Shown here in pieces: positions 37,338 through 47,080 of a DNA stretch of 64,000 bases. Position 1 is the first letter of the stretch. Every line of letters starts with the position of its first letter. The DNA lies in the NCBI GenBank assembly GCA_963731745.1, contig CAVSWT010000009.1, positions 124,001 to 188,000 on the forward strand. Reading direction: 5' to 3'. The DNA comes from CAVSWT01 sp963731745 (lineage in GTDB: Bacteria; Bacteroidota; Ignavibacteria; Ignavibacteriales; Ignavibacteriaceae). Position numbers and translations under genes: made by a program. Below the pieces are notes generated by a model. The model saw nothing but the letters and a program-made list of their open reading frames with translations, was not told where the DNA came from and did no database searches.

Positions 37338-37567
37338 ACCTTTTTACTTTCTGTTTTCAGATTAAAATATTCTTCTTCTTTGTCCTCAGATAACTTTTTA
37401 ACGGATTGAATAAAAAGTATTGCTATTATGTGACCCATAATTGTAATAATTATAAATACGGCAAATGATTTCAATAGGATATCATAAATTGGAATTGGAT
37501 TTCGGCTAAAAAATATTACCGACATGCAGAAGGTAAGTAAACCGATTTGTATAATTATTTTATTCAT
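37334..37567 (-). CDS. Small two-helix membrane protein upstream of fliA
   Basis: The 77 residues form two membrane helices (IIIQIGLLTFCMSVIFF and LLKSFAVFIIITIMGHIIAI) and a charged C-terminal tail (LSEDKEEEYFNLKTE). No family is recognised. The gene sits between flhG and fliA, and its stop overlaps the fliA start in an ATGA arrangement, so it is likely real and cotranslated. Similar small proteins occur next to flhG-fliA in other bacteria, but a function is not established here. Confidence 0.65.
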   Translation of the reverse strand: MNKIIIQIGLLTFCMSVIFFSRNPIPIYDILLKSFAVFIIITIMGHIIAILFIQSVKKLSEDKEEEYFNLKTESKKV

Positions 37568-37660
37568 TATCTCACTATTTTTCTGATATGAAATTCAATT
37601 ACTATACCATTTGAAAATCAGTCAGAAACTAGCTTTTTAGTCTTTTTTTAGCTGTTGGGA

Positions 37661-38494
37661 TTACTTTTCGTGGAGAATATTAGCCAAATGTTTGAATTCA
37701 AATAACTGCTTTGCAAGCCTAGATATTTGATGGCTTATCTTTGATTGAGGAGAATACTTAGTGAGCAGATTTTGGGAAATTATTGATTCATTAACTGTAG
37801 GATCTTCACTTATAAAACCTAGACAATTAATCTTTTCTTTTAAAAAATGTTCAGACGCTGATTGAAGGTTCTTTAAAGTGTTTTCACCTTCAGATTCGCT
37901 TTTACATTTATTTATAATCACTAATTTTTGACCAATATATTTACGAAACTTTAGCAGCTTTAAAACTACATAAGCATCCATTAAAGAAGTTGGTTCGGGC
38001 GTAGTGACAATTATATTGTAATCAGCAAGGAGCAAAAAATTAAATATTTGTTCATCAGCTCCGGCGCCTAAATCAAGAAATATATAATCATACTCTTGTT
38101 CGAGAATAGCGAGTTGTGTAAAAAATTTATTAACAATGTTTTCGGTAAGATTCGGATAATTAGTTTTGCCTGAATCTCCAAAAATAAAATCAAAATTAGT
38201 TTCAACCTCTGTTATAATTTCTTTGAGTGAATCAATGCCGGTAAAAAAATTATAAATTGTTTTGGTTGCAACAACATCTAATAAAATATTTGCATTCGAA
38301 AGATTGGCATCCAGATCAATCACCAGAACTTTTTTATTTTGCCTGGAAATTGCGTACGCAAGATTTAGCGAGAGAAAGGTTTTTCCTGTCCCGCCTTTTC
38401 CCGAAGAAAAAGCGTAAATCTTCTTTAGCTTTTTTACACTTTTATCTAAGGCTAAATTATTTAGCTCAATCAGCCTTTTTGCCTGGCCAATCAT
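37661..38494 (-). CDS. flhG: MinD-like ATPase FlhG (FleN)
   Basis: The 277 residues contain a deviant Walker A (FSSGKGGTGKTFLSLNLAYA), VLVIDLDANLSNANILLDV and a Walker B-like DYIFLDLGAGAD. FlhG is a ParA/MinD-type ATPase that counteracts FlhF and sets flagellar number. It overlaps flhF by four bases, the standard order. Confidence 0.93.
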   Translation of the reverse strand: MIGQAKRLIELNNLALDKSVKKLKKIYAFSSGKGGTGKTFLSLNLAYAISRQNKKVLVIDLDANLSNANILLDVVATKTIYNFFTGIDSLKEIITEVETNFDFIFGDSGKTNYPNLTENIVNKFFTQLAILEQEYDYIFLDLGAGADEQIFNFLLLADYNIIVTTPEPTSLMDAYVVLKLLKFRKYIGQKLVIINKCKSESEGENTLKNLQSASEHFLKEKINCLGFISEDPTVNESIISQNLLTKYSPQSKISHQISRLAKQLFEFKHLANILHEK

Positions 38495-39645
38495 TTGCTG
38501 ATCTTCCCTGTATAAATCATGTTTGCAATAAAATCAGAATCGGCTGAAATAATATCATCAGGAATAACTTGTCCGTTTGAAATAAAACTTATGGGCACAT
38601 CAAAATTGGAGACAAGATTAAGGATGCTTCCGAATGAAACCGCCTCATCAATTTTTGTGAATATGACTGAGTTGTATTTGTAAAGTTTAAAATTTTCAGC
38701 AACATCAAATAAATTTTTGGTTGTACTTGTTGAACTTAATACAAGATAAGTTTCATCAACATTTACAGCTTTTAAAAATTCATCCGTTTCCTTAAGCTGC
38801 TCAATATTTTTTTGACTTCTCCCCGCAGTATCAATAAAAATAATATCTTTCTTTTTGAACTTGTTAATAATAGCCGGCATATCTTTTACTTCATAAGCGA
38901 CTTCCATTTCGATATTGCTAATCTCTGCAAAAATTTTCAATTGATCTATCGCCCCTAATCTATAGGTGTCAATTGAAATTAATCCTATATCAAGGTTGTG
39001 TAGAATTTTAGATATTACAGCAAGTTTGGCTATACAGGTGGTTTTACCCACTCCCGTTGGTCCAACTAAAGCGATAATTTTTGATTTATTATTTTTAGTA
39101 AGTTCTAAATTATAAGTTGGAATCATTGAAGCGATGTTTGAAATTACATAACTATCAATATTTTCAGAATTCAACAGGCCTTTATATTTTTTTAAATTAT
39201 CAAGAATAGATGAAATTATTGGTTTTTGAACTTCACGGTTATAAAGTAAATCAATTACTTCTTTTAATTCTTTTTGAACTGATTTGTTTATAGGTTTTTT
39301 ATCTTCTAAAATTTCCGCAGCAGCTGAAGGTCTTATTTCTTTCTTATTTGCATAAAACTTAGAAGGTGTTTTTTTAGATTTTGAGGAATTAATTTTCTCT
39401 TCTAATTTCTGCAGCTCTTCATAGAAATTTTTTTGCGGCTCGCTGCCTAAACTTTTAGCTTCAACTTCAGTATTGACAAAAACCTCTTCGATGCCAGCGG
39501 TTATCTCAAACATTTTTTTTATACCAAGCTCGGCATCTCCTTCAATAATTCTTGTGCCTAAAATTACGGCATCGCCGCCAAGCTCATCTTTCATCAGCTG
39601 AGTAGCTTCTTTTAAAGTTGATGCTTTATATTTTTTAATTTGCAT
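38491..39645 (-). CDS. flhF: Flagellar biosynthesis GTPase FlhF
   Basis: The 384-residue protein has a short N-terminal B domain (MQIKKYKASTLKEATQLMKD), a charged middle, and an SRP-type NG GTPase: LVGPTGVGKTTCIAKLAVIS (P loop), SIDTYRLGAIDQL, DIIFIDTAGRSQKN and FTKIDEAVSFGSIL. FlhF places the new flagellum, usually at a pole. It overlaps flhA by 11 bases. Confidence 0.95.
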   Translation of the reverse strand: MQIKKYKASTLKEATQLMKDELGGDAVILGTRIIEGDAELGIKKMFEITAGIEEVFVNTEVEAKSLGSEPQKNFYEELQKLEEKINSSKSKKTPSKFYANKKEIRPSAAAEILEDKKPINKSVQKELKEVIDLLYNREVQKPIISSILDNLKKYKGLLNSENIDSYVISNIASMIPTYNLELTKNNKSKIIALVGPTGVGKTTCIAKLAVISKILHNLDIGLISIDTYRLGAIDQLKIFAEISNIEMEVAYEVKDMPAIINKFKKKDIIFIDTAGRSQKNIEQLKETDEFLKAVNVDETYLVLSSTSTTKNLFDVAENFKLYKYNSVIFTKIDEAVSFGSILNLVSNFDVPISFISNGQVIPDDIISADSDFIANMIYTGKISK

Positions 39646-41680
39646 TTAACACCTCTAACCTGTCAATGAATTCAATTTCAATTTGCGATGGGAGCTCCGA
39701 ATAAGAAAGTACAGAGAAATCGGGGAAACTGGAATTAATTAATCTATAGAAATATGGCCTTATTGTAGCTGAAGTTATAACGATTGGTGGATATCCAAGC
39801 AATTTAAATTTCTCAAAATTATTTGCCAGACTTTTGTTTAACTCCTTCAAAATCACAGGGCTTAAGCCAAGTGTTTGAACCGAATCTTTTTGATTCTGCA
39901 ACGACTTTGTAATAAATGTTTCGATATTTTCTCCCAAAGCAACCGCACGAATTATTCCATAATCATCTTTATAAAGATTTGCTATTGTGTCACCAATAGA
40001 ATGGCGGACGTATTCGGTTAGGACATCCACATTTTTAGTTACTTTGGAATAATCAATTAAAGCTTCTAAAATTTGAACGAGATCTTTTACCGGAACGAAT
40101 TCTCTTAATAAACCCTGCAAGACTTTCTGAATAGTTCCAATGGGCAAAACTTCTTTATTAATATCTTCAATTACAGCGGGATAATCTTTTTTAACATTTT
40201 CTAATAATTGTTTTACCGATTGACGGGATAATATTTTATCAAAATTCTTCTTAAGAGTTTCCTGTAAATGCGTTGAAAGCACTGAAGTGCTGTCAACAAC
40301 CGTATACTCCAATAATTCGGCTTTGTCTTTTTCTTCTTTTCCAATCCAGCATCCATCCATATTAAATGCAGGATCTTTTGTTTGAATTCCATCCAGTTTT
40401 TCTGTAACTGTTCCCGGATTCATTGCTAGAAATCTGTCCGTATAAATTTCATAATGAGCAACAACATTTCCCTTTATTTTAATTAAATATTCATTCGGAT
40501 TTAGTTGGAGATTATCTCTCACTCTAACCGGTGGAATTAATAAACCATATTCCAGAGCAATATATTTTCTAGTTGAAGCGATTTTTTGAAAAAGATTTCC
40601 TCCTTGTTTTTCATCTACCAAACCAATTAATCCATATCCAATTTCTATTTCAATCGGATCAACTTGTAAATATTGTTCAACAGCTTCTTCTGGCTGTACT
40701 TCAGGTTCTTCAGTCTCTTCAGCAACAGGAATTTCATTAATTTTTTTCTTTGTTAAATAAGAACCAACTCCCAACGAAACACTAAGCAGAATAAATGGTA
40801 TAGTAGGCATTCCGGGTACGAGCGCAAAAAGCATAATAGCGCCGGAGACAGTTGCAAGCACTCTAGGATTTTTAAGCAACTGGGTTTTCATTTGTATGTC
40901 CAACGCTGTTCCGGCAGCGCTTCTGGTTACAACTAAACCAGCGGCAGTAGCAATTACCAAGGCAGGAATTTGTGATACTAAACCATCGCCAATTGTTAAG
41001 ATGGTATAATTGTGCAGTGCATCTGTAAACGACATTCCTTTTTGAGCAACGCCAATTATGAAACCGCCGATTATATTAATTCCGTTAATTAATAATCCTG
41101 CAATTGCATCTCCTTTTACGAATTTGCTAGCTCCATCCATTGCACCATAAAATTCTGCTTCCCTGCTGATATTTTCACGTCTTTTTTTAGCTTCTGAATC
41201 GGTTATTAATCCAGTATTTAAATCCGCATCAATCGCCATTTGTTTGCCCGGCATAGCATCAAGAGTAAATCTAGCGGCAACCTCAGAAATTCTACCGGAT
41301 CCTTTTATGATTACTATAAATTGAATTATGACTAAGATAATGAATATGATAAATCCTACCACATAATTTCCGCCGACAACAAATGAACCAAAGGTTTCAA
41401 TTACCTTTCCTGCATAGCCGTCGAGAAGAATTAACCTGGTTGAACTGATGTTTAATGAAAGCCTGAATAAAGTTAGAACAAGTAATAACCCCGGAAATAC
41501 TGAAATATCCAAAGGTGATTTTATATAAAGAGAAACAATTAATATCAACACAGCCATAGTTATGTTGATTGCCAAAAAGAAATCGAGTATTCCCGCCGGC
41601 AATGGAATAAGCATTAATCCCAGCATGAAGATTAGGCCGAAGCCAAGAAGTATGTCAGTATTTTTTCCGAATCTTTTCAT
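39635..41680 (-). CDS. flhA: Flagellar export gate protein FlhA
   Basis: The 681 residues show about eight membrane helices in the first half with the FHIPEP-type region (RFTLDAMPGKQMAIDADLNT, GLITDSEAKKRRENISREAE, FYGAMDGASKFVKGDAIAG) and a soluble C-terminal domain that binds chaperone-substrate complexes (VKDLVQILEALIDYSK, VREYV-like RHSIG). Length is normal. It forms the ring of the export gate with FlhB, FliP, FliQ and FliR. Confidence 0.97.
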   Translation of the reverse strand: MKRFGKNTDILLGFGLIFMLGLMLIPLPAGILDFFLAINITMAVLILIVSLYIKSPLDISVFPGLLLVLTLFRLSLNISSTRLILLDGYAGKVIETFGSFVVGGNYVVGFIIFIILVIIQFIVIIKGSGRISEVAARFTLDAMPGKQMAIDADLNTGLITDSEAKKRRENISREAEFYGAMDGASKFVKGDAIAGLLINGINIIGGFIIGVAQKGMSFTDALHNYTILTIGDGLVSQIPALVIATAAGLVVTRSAAGTALDIQMKTQLLKNPRVLATVSGAIMLFALVPGMPTIPFILLSVSLGVGSYLTKKKINEIPVAEETEEPEVQPEEAVEQYLQVDPIEIEIGYGLIGLVDEKQGGNLFQKIASTRKYIALEYGLLIPPVRVRDNLQLNPNEYLIKIKGNVVAHYEIYTDRFLAMNPGTVTEKLDGIQTKDPAFNMDGCWIGKEEKDKAELLEYTVVDSTSVLSTHLQETLKKNFDKILSRQSVKQLLENVKKDYPAVIEDINKEVLPIGTIQKVLQGLLREFVPVKDLVQILEALIDYSKVTKNVDVLTEYVRHSIGDTIANLYKDDYGIIRAVALGENIETFITKSLQNQKDSVQTLGLSPVILKELNKSLANNFEKFKLLGYPPIVITSATIRPYFYRLINSSFPDFSVLSYSELPSQIEIEFIDRLEVLNAN

Positions 41681-41681
41681 A

Positions 41682-42767
41682 TTAAATTATTGACTTCCTG
41701 TTTTTCTCGTCCCTCAATCTATAAACATAGGCAAGTACTTGTGCAACTGCCTGAAATAATGAATGCGGAATTTGATCACCAATTTCACAAACTTTATATA
41801 ATGCACGGGCTAATTCCCTATCTTCATGTAAAGGTATATTATGCTCAAGAGCAATTGCCTTAATTTTTTGCGCAACTAAATCAACACCTTTTGCCAATAC
41901 TTTCGGGGCGCCATCTTTTTGAAGATCATATCTAATTGCTATTGCGTAGTGAGTCGGGTTGGTGATAATAACATCAGCTTGCGGAACATCTTTCATCATA
42001 CGGCTTTTTGCCATTTGATATTGTAATCTTTTAATTTTTCCTTTTACTAATGGATCACCATCAGTTTGTTTATTTTCTTCCTTAATTTCCTGCTTCGACA
42101 TCATCATGTCTTTTTTAAACTTATGCTTTTGAAAGATAAAATCTATTGCGGCAATAATAACATACACCAGTGCAATTTTTATTAATAATGTATAAGCAGA
42201 ATCGAGCATGAAATTAACAATTTCTTCAATTGTTAATCCCATAAGTGACGTTGAAGCACTCACCATATCCTTAATAACCAGATAAGAGAAACCGCCTACG
42301 ACAATAAGCTTTAACAACGACTTGCTTAATTCCACAAAAGAATTTGATGAAAAGAAAACTTTTTTAATTCCTTCCAGCGGATTAAGTTTATTAAACTTTG
42401 GAGCTAAAGCTTTAACACTAAAATTTAACCCTGTTTGGGAAATGCTGGCTAATAGAGCGATAATAAATAATGCTAAAAAAACCGGGGCAACAGTTATCAC
42501 AAAAAATAAAAATCCTGTCTTTGCAAAATCCTGAACCGTATTTACGTTAATGCTTAATACATCTAAAGAACTAAAAATGTGTTTGCTTAGTGTCGATATT
42601 TGTGAACTGATAAATTGCTGGGAAATGTAAAGTATAAGTAAACCGGTAGTGAAAATGGCAAATGAGTTGATTTCCATACTCTTTGCAACCTGGCCTTTAT
42701 CGCGACTCTCCTGAAGTTTTTTGGGAGTCGCCTGTTCAGTTTTTTCTTGACCTTCCGATTCAGCCAT
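41682..42767 (-). CDS. flhB: Flagellar export switch protein FlhB
   Basis: The 361 residues start EGQEKTEQATPKKLQESRDK, have four membrane helices and the cytoplasmic autocleavage motif NPTH at 270-273 (ADVIITNPTHYAIAIRY). Cleavage at N|P switches export from rod/hook to filament substrates. The gene lies one base after fliR and one base before flhA. Confidence 0.97.
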   Translation of the reverse strand: MAESEGQEKTEQATPKKLQESRDKGQVAKSMEINSFAIFTTGLLILYISQQFISSQISTLSKHIFSSLDVLSINVNTVQDFAKTGFLFFVITVAPVFLALFIIALLASISQTGLNFSVKALAPKFNKLNPLEGIKKVFFSSNSFVELSKSLLKLIVVGGFSYLVIKDMVSASTSLMGLTIEEIVNFMLDSAYTLLIKIALVYVIIAAIDFIFQKHKFKKDMMMSKQEIKEENKQTDGDPLVKGKIKRLQYQMAKSRMMKDVPQADVIITNPTHYAIAIRYDLQKDGAPKVLAKGVDLVAQKIKAIALEHNIPLHEDRELARALYKVCEIGDQIPHSLFQAVAQVLAYVYRLRDEKNRKSII

Positions 42768-42768
42768 T

Positions 42769-43545
42769 TCAGCTACCCATTGCCTTGATTAAATTAAATA
42801 AGCTATTCTCATAATCCTGCAGTAGATTTTTAATTAGATAAACATAAAGAGGTGTTATGCCTGCAAGTAAAGCAAAACCCAAACCAATTTTCAAAGGCTG
42901 AGTAACAAAAAATACTTGCATCTGCGGAATTATTCGTGCAATTATTCCTTCGCCGATATGAATTAGGAAAAAAGAAACCATAATTGGTGCGGATATTTTA
43001 ACTGCGATTATGAATACAGATGCTGAATATTTAATTAGCAATTCATAAAGCGGTTTGGTAAAACTAAATTTACCTATGCTTATTACTGTAAAGGAATAAG
43101 ATAGGCCGCGGATGATATAATGATGGCCGTCTATTAAAAAGAAAATTAATATAGCTCCTATATTTAAAGCTTCGCCAATTATATTTGACTGTGTGTTATC
43201 CATCGGGTTAAAAACTTCAGCCATGGTCAATCCCATATTGAACCCAATTAAGCCGCCTGCATATTGAATGCCCCAGAAAACCATCTGAAGCATAAATCCA
43301 ATTACTAAGCCTGTAAATATTTCTTTTACGCCATTTATAAACAACCACCACAAGCTTATGTTCACATTAATTGAAGAAGTATCGATAGTTAAAAAAATTA
43401 TATAGGAAATTACAAATGCTAAAAACAGTTTTGGTAAAACCGGGAAGGCTGTGCTGTTAAAAATAGGAGCAGCCATAAATGCAGAAAGAATTCTTAAGAA
43501 AATAAGAATTACAATTATGAAATCAGTTATTAATATGCCGCTCAT
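42769..43545 (-). CDS. fliR: Flagellar export gate protein FliR
   Basis: This 258-residue protein is mostly membrane helices and carries the FliR pattern (LRILSAFMAAPIFNSTAFPV, IGFMLQMVFWGIQYAGGLIG). It overlaps fliQ by four bases. FliR completes the FliPQR export channel. Confidence 0.95.
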   Translation of the reverse strand: MSGILITDFIIVILIFLRILSAFMAAPIFNSTAFPVLPKLFLAFVISYIIFLTIDTSSINVNISLWWLFINGVKEIFTGLVIGFMLQMVFWGIQYAGGLIGFNMGLTMAEVFNPMDNTQSNIIGEALNIGAILIFFLIDGHHYIIRGLSYSFTVISIGKFSFTKPLYELLIKYSASVFIIAVKISAPIMVSFFLIHIGEGIIARIIPQMQVFFVTQPLKIGLGFALLAGITPLYVYLIKNLLQDYENSLFNLIKAMGS

Positions 43546-43811
43546 TTTAGCAGAGTTAAAAATATTGTAAAAAATTTATTTGTAATTGCTATCATTTTAT
43601 CCATCATCCAGGGCAGAAGAAATATTATTGTAACAGCTGTTATCAAAATTTTTGGAACAAATGTTAATGTCATTTCCTGTATTGATGTTGCTGCTTGAAA
43701 AATGGATATCAGTATTCCTACAACCAGCGAAACCCCAAGAATCGGAAGTATGATTATTAAGGTTGTATAGAATGCATTAGTTAAAACATCAATTATTATA
43801 TCTTCAGTCAT
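43542..43811 (-). CDS. fliQ: Flagellar export gate protein FliQ
   Basis: The 89 residues form two membrane helices with the family motif LVVGILISIFQAATSIQEMT and FVPKI. Length is exactly typical. It follows fliP without a gap. Confidence 0.96.
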   Translation of the reverse strand: MTEDIIIDVLTNAFYTTLIIILPILGVSLVVGILISIFQAATSIQEMTLTFVPKILITAVTIIFLLPWMMDKMIAITNKFFTIFLTLLK

Positions 43812-44573
43812 TTACGAAAAACTCCTTACTACTGATCCGACAATTAAATTCCATCCATCTACAAGTATGAATAGAAGAATTTTAAAAGGTAATGATATTA
43901 GCATTGGGGGCAGCATCATCATACCCATTGACATTAGTATGCTTGAGATGATCATGTCTATCATTAAAAATGGTATAAATAAAAAGAAGCCTATTATAAA
44001 TCCAGCTCTTAATTCACTTAATGCAAAAGCAGGAACAACAACATAAGTTGGTAAATCTTCTTTTGTTTTTGGACGCTCTAAATTTGACATCCCTATAAAT
44101 AATTCCAGGTCAGCATCTCTTACATTACGGAACATAAAATCTCTAATAGGTTCAATACCTTTATCATAAGCTTCTTCCATGCTTATCTTTTTGTCCATTA
44201 AAGGTTTTAAGGCATCATCATTTACTTTTTTCCAGGTTGGTGCCATAACAAAAAAAGTAATGAATAAAGCTATTCCGGCAAGCAGTTGTCCGGGCGGCAT
44301 TTGAGCAGTACCTAAAGCACTTTTTAGAAAATGAAATACTATTATTATTCGAAGATAAGATGTTGTCATTATTAAAATTGACGGTGCAAGTGTAAGAACA
44401 GTCATCAATAATAATATTTGAAGGGTAACTGAGATGTCTTCAGGGCTGTCTGCTTTACCTATATCGATTCCTATTTTAGGAAATGGTAAAGTAGTGGTTG
44501 ACTGCTGTGCAAAAACATAATCTGATTTTATTACACAAATAAAAATTAGAAGAATAAAGAATACTTTTTTCAT
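43812..44573 (-). CDS. fliP: Flagellar export gate protein FliP
   Basis: The 253 residues begin with a cleavable signal peptide (MKKVFFILLIFICVIKSDYVFAQ), as is usual for FliP, then show SYLRIIIVFHFLKSALGTAQ, MPPGQLLAGIALFITFFVMAP and AFALSELRAGFIIGFFLFIP. It forms the core of the export channel. The start overlaps fliO by four bases. Confidence 0.97.
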   Translation of the reverse strand: MKKVFFILLIFICVIKSDYVFAQQSTTTLPFPKIGIDIGKADSPEDISVTLQILLLMTVLTLAPSILIMTTSYLRIIIVFHFLKSALGTAQMPPGQLLAGIALFITFFVMAPTWKKVNDDALKPLMDKKISMEEAYDKGIEPIRDFMFRNVRDADLELFIGMSNLERPKTKEDLPTYVVVPAFALSELRAGFIIGFFLFIPFLMIDMIISSILMSMGMMMLPPMLISLPFKILLFILVDGWNLIVGSVVRSFS

Positions 44574-44914
44574 TTTAATCCAATATTCTTTTTAAGAATC
44601 TTAAGAAAGCTTTGATCATTGTCCGGGGTAAAATTATTAGTTTCAACTTCATCTATTGTGGAATCAAGCTCTTTCAATAATGAAATTGAATGTTCACTTA
44701 CACCTAATACCAAAATTTTATCTTCAACTTTAACAACTGAAATATATTTTTTAGGCATTAACATTTGCGAGCTCAACACCTTAATGTTGATTAAACTTGA
44801 TCCTTTTCCTTTAAAAGAAACTCCATACTTTTTTACAAAAAAAAGGACTCCGTATAAAAGTCCTACTATAAATATTAATGGAATTATAGCTTTAAGGATA
44901 TCTAAAAAACTCAT
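44570..44914 (-). CDS. fliO: Flagellar assembly protein FliO
   Basis: The 114-residue protein has one N-terminal membrane helix (IIPLIFIVGLLYGVLFFVKK) and a small beta-rich cytoplasmic domain (INIKVLSSQMLMPKKYISVV, LVLGVSEHSISLL). This layout and the position between fliN and fliP identify FliO, which helps assemble FliP. It overlaps both neighbours by four bases. Confidence 0.88.
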   Translation of the reverse strand: MSFLDILKAIIPLIFIVGLLYGVLFFVKKYGVSFKGKGSSLINIKVLSSQMLMPKKYISVVKVEDKILVLGVSEHSISLLKELDSTIDEVETNNFTPDNDQSFLKILKKNIGLK

Positions 44915-45282
44915 TTATAAATTCCTTTAAGCCCCTTGCCGGGATCATTAAGATAAGTTATTCTGATACCGAAATGCTTATCAATAACAACCACTTCACC
45001 TTCAGCAATTTTTTTATTATTTATAAAAATATCTACTGGTTCACTTGCAAGCTTATCAAGTTCAATTACGTATCCTCTTTCCAATTCAAGAATATCTTTT
45101 ACCTGCATTTGAGTTCTTCCGAGTTCTATGTAAACATTTAACTGAAGATCTTTCAGCATATCAAGTTTGTCGGAATTTTCAGATTTCTTTTTGGAATCAT
45201 CAAATTCTTCAAACTCTGCTACGTTTGTAGATATTTTTTCTTCTTTTTCAGGAGTTGATTGATTTACAGTTTCTTCTTCCAT
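44911..45282 (-). CDS. fliN: Flagellar motor switch protein FliN
   Basis: The 123 residues have an acidic N-terminal tail and a SpoA domain (LNVYIELGRTQMQVKDILEL, VDIFINNKKIAEGEVVVID, FGIRITYL). FliN forms the lower C-ring and binds export cargo. It follows fliM by 11 bases. Confidence 0.95.
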   Translation of the reverse strand: MEEETVNQSTPEKEEKISTNVAEFEEFDDSKKKSENSDKLDMLKDLQLNVYIELGRTQMQVKDILELERGYVIELDKLASEPVDIFINNKKIAEGEVVVIDKHFGIRITYLNDPGKGLKGIYK

Positions 45283-45293
45283 TGAAGTTCCTT

Positions 45294-46277
45294 CTACTGG
45301 TGATTTTCTTTTGATTCTAATTTTCTGGTAATTTTTATTGCTTTATGATTGTTCACAATACCTGATCTTCCATAGAACAATGGCTTGTTAGCAATTTGAA
45401 CAATGTGTTCATCACTAATACTGGTATCCAGCTTGATAATATCTCCCAATGATAATTCTATTAAATCATTCATTGAAATTTGCGAATTTCCAAAATGCAC
45501 TTTAACCGGAAGCATTGCGGTATATAAGTGCGATGAAATAACTTCCTTGGAAACATTCGATTTCGCTTTTATATTACGCACGCTTGGAGAACGCTGAAAA
45601 GAAAGCTTGGATAGTATTTGATCGAATGCAAATGTTGCAATTCCAATGTTCATTAAGAAAGATTCTTCGCCAATTTTAACTTCAAATGACACCAATAAAA
45701 TTGATTCGCTCTGTGAAGTTATTTGTGCAAAATCGATATCCGGCTCAAAGCGTTCCTGCCTAAAATTCATTTCGTCTACCACTAACCAGGCTTTGTTCAA
45801 ACCTTTCATTACTCTTTCAACAACTACATTCAATACTTTTTGTTCAATGGGCGTAATTACATTTGCTTGCTTTTTCCCTTTTCCAAAACCTCCAAGCAAT
45901 CTGTCAACTAGTGTAAAAGCTAATTCATTGCTTAATTCTAGCACTCCTTTAATCTCTGTATCTTCAATATCAAAAGTAAAAAGACAGGCTGGGTTTGATA
46001 CTGATAACACGTATTCAGAATAGTAAATTTGATCTACAGCTGTTACCTGAATACTGACCATTGTCTGGATTTTTGAAACCAAAAAAGATGCAAAACTTTC
46101 TGCAAAATTTTCATGGATATTGGTTAACGTCCTTAATTGATTTTTAGAGATTCGATTCGGCAGCCTAAAATCAAAAGGCATAACTTCTTTTGCAGAAGAT
46201 TCGGTAGCTACTTCTTCTCCGCTTTTAACTTTGTTTAAAAGCAGATCAATTTCTTTTTGTGATAAAACTTCAGCCAT
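45294..46277 (-). CDS. fliM: Flagellar motor switch protein FliM
   Basis: The 327 residues include the N-terminal region (VLSQKEIDLLLNKVKSGEE) that begins like the CheY-binding peptide of FliM, the middle GGXG segment (LLGGFGKGKK) and a C-terminal SpoA domain (VKVHFGNSQISMNDLIELSL). It couples CheY-P binding to rotation direction. It starts two bases after fliL. Confidence 0.95.
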   Translation of the reverse strand: MAEVLSQKEIDLLLNKVKSGEEVATESSAKEVMPFDFRLPNRISKNQLRTLTNIHENFAESFASFLVSKIQTMVSIQVTAVDQIYYSEYVLSVSNPACLFTFDIEDTEIKGVLELSNELAFTLVDRLLGGFGKGKKQANVITPIEQKVLNVVVERVMKGLNKAWLVVDEMNFRQERFEPDIDFAQITSQSESILLVSFEVKIGEESFLMNIGIATFAFDQILSKLSFQRSPSVRNIKAKSNVSKEVISSHLYTAMLPVKVHFGNSQISMNDLIELSLGDIIKLDTSISDEHIVQIANKPLFYGRSGIVNNHKAIKITRKLESKENHQ

Positions 46278-46279
46278 GA

Positions 46280-46861
46280 TTATTGAATTATATATTTACT
46301 GAAATAAACATCATTAAATTTTATTGACGGAATTTTCTGTTTGAGTTTTGAAGCAATTTCATATTTTAAGCTGTCTTTAAAAGCTACATTGTCCAGTTGT
46401 ACAAGAGTTTTGCTGGACAGTGTTGAGATAACAGCATCTCGCAGCAGAACTTCTTTATTCTTAAGTTCATTCTTACTTTCTTCATTGGACACATCAAAAC
46501 CTAATGAAACCAGCAAAAGCCTTTTTCCATCTGTTCCTGAAGGGTTAACAATTATATCGTCTATAGGGAGTATAAATTTCCCAAGTTCTCCTTCTGTATT
46601 AAATAGTGAAGACTCTTTGGTTTTTTCTTCTTTGGTTGCGCTATCCTTCGTTTCATGTCCGCTGGTATTTCCACCAACAATAAAGTTTGCAGTTATAAAG
46701 TAAACGGCTACTAATTGAAGGATGAATATTGGTAATCCAAAAAGAACAATTTTAATGTTAAACGAAGATTTAGCTTTAGGTATTTCAACTTCGTTTTGTT
46801 CTTTTTTTTCTGGTTGATCGACTTTTTCGATTTCTTCTGTTTTTTCTTTTTCTTTTGCCAT
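46280..46861 (-). CDS. fliL: Flagellar basal-body protein FliL
   Basis: The 193 residues have a charged, Glu/Lys-rich tail, one membrane helix (IVLFGLPIFILQLVAVYFIT) and a periplasmic domain (LPIDDIIVNPSGTDGKRLLL, LRDAVISTLSSKT). FliL rings the stator. It is the first gene of the long co-directional run, so a promoter for the export operon should lie in 46862-47020. TTAGGTGAA provides a ribosome site. Confidence 0.9.
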   Translation of the reverse strand: MAKEKEKTEEIEKVDQPEKKEQNEVEIPKAKSSFNIKIVLFGLPIFILQLVAVYFITANFIVGGNTSGHETKDSATKEEKTKESSLFNTEGELGKFILPIDDIIVNPSGTDGKRLLLVSLGFDVSNEESKNELKNKEVLLRDAVISTLSSKTLVQLDNVAFKDSLKYEIASKLKQKIPSIKFNDVYFSKYIIQ

Positions 46862-47022
46862 AGTGGTTCACCTAATTCAATCGATATGCCATGGCTATCA
46901 TTTCAAAAAAATGAGAAAAATGGATTTTTTGCAATTGTGAGTAGAGAAAGTATGGCTATTATTCTACAGGTGGTTGGATTTATTCTTTTGATTTAATTTT
47001 GAATTTTGAATGGCTTTTAAAT

Positions 47023-47053
47023 AAAACCCACTCTTTTTACAAAAGTGGGTTTT
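47023..47053 (-). terminator. Terminator of the large T9SS gene
   Basis: AAAACCCACT pairs with AGTGGGTTTT around an 11-base loop; on the minus strand the stem ends GTGGGTTTTATTT. It lies 28 bases after the stop at 47081 and isolates the flagellar genes from this upstream gene. Confidence 0.85.
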
Positions 47054-47080
47054 GAATGAATGTTTTTTATTAAAAATATT

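Noticed and set aside
46876..46891. TGGCATATCGATTGAA resembling a sigma-54 promoter upstream of fliL
   Set aside because: The -12 element reads TTGA rather than TTGC, and the predicted start of transcription would fall within or after the fliL ribosome site.
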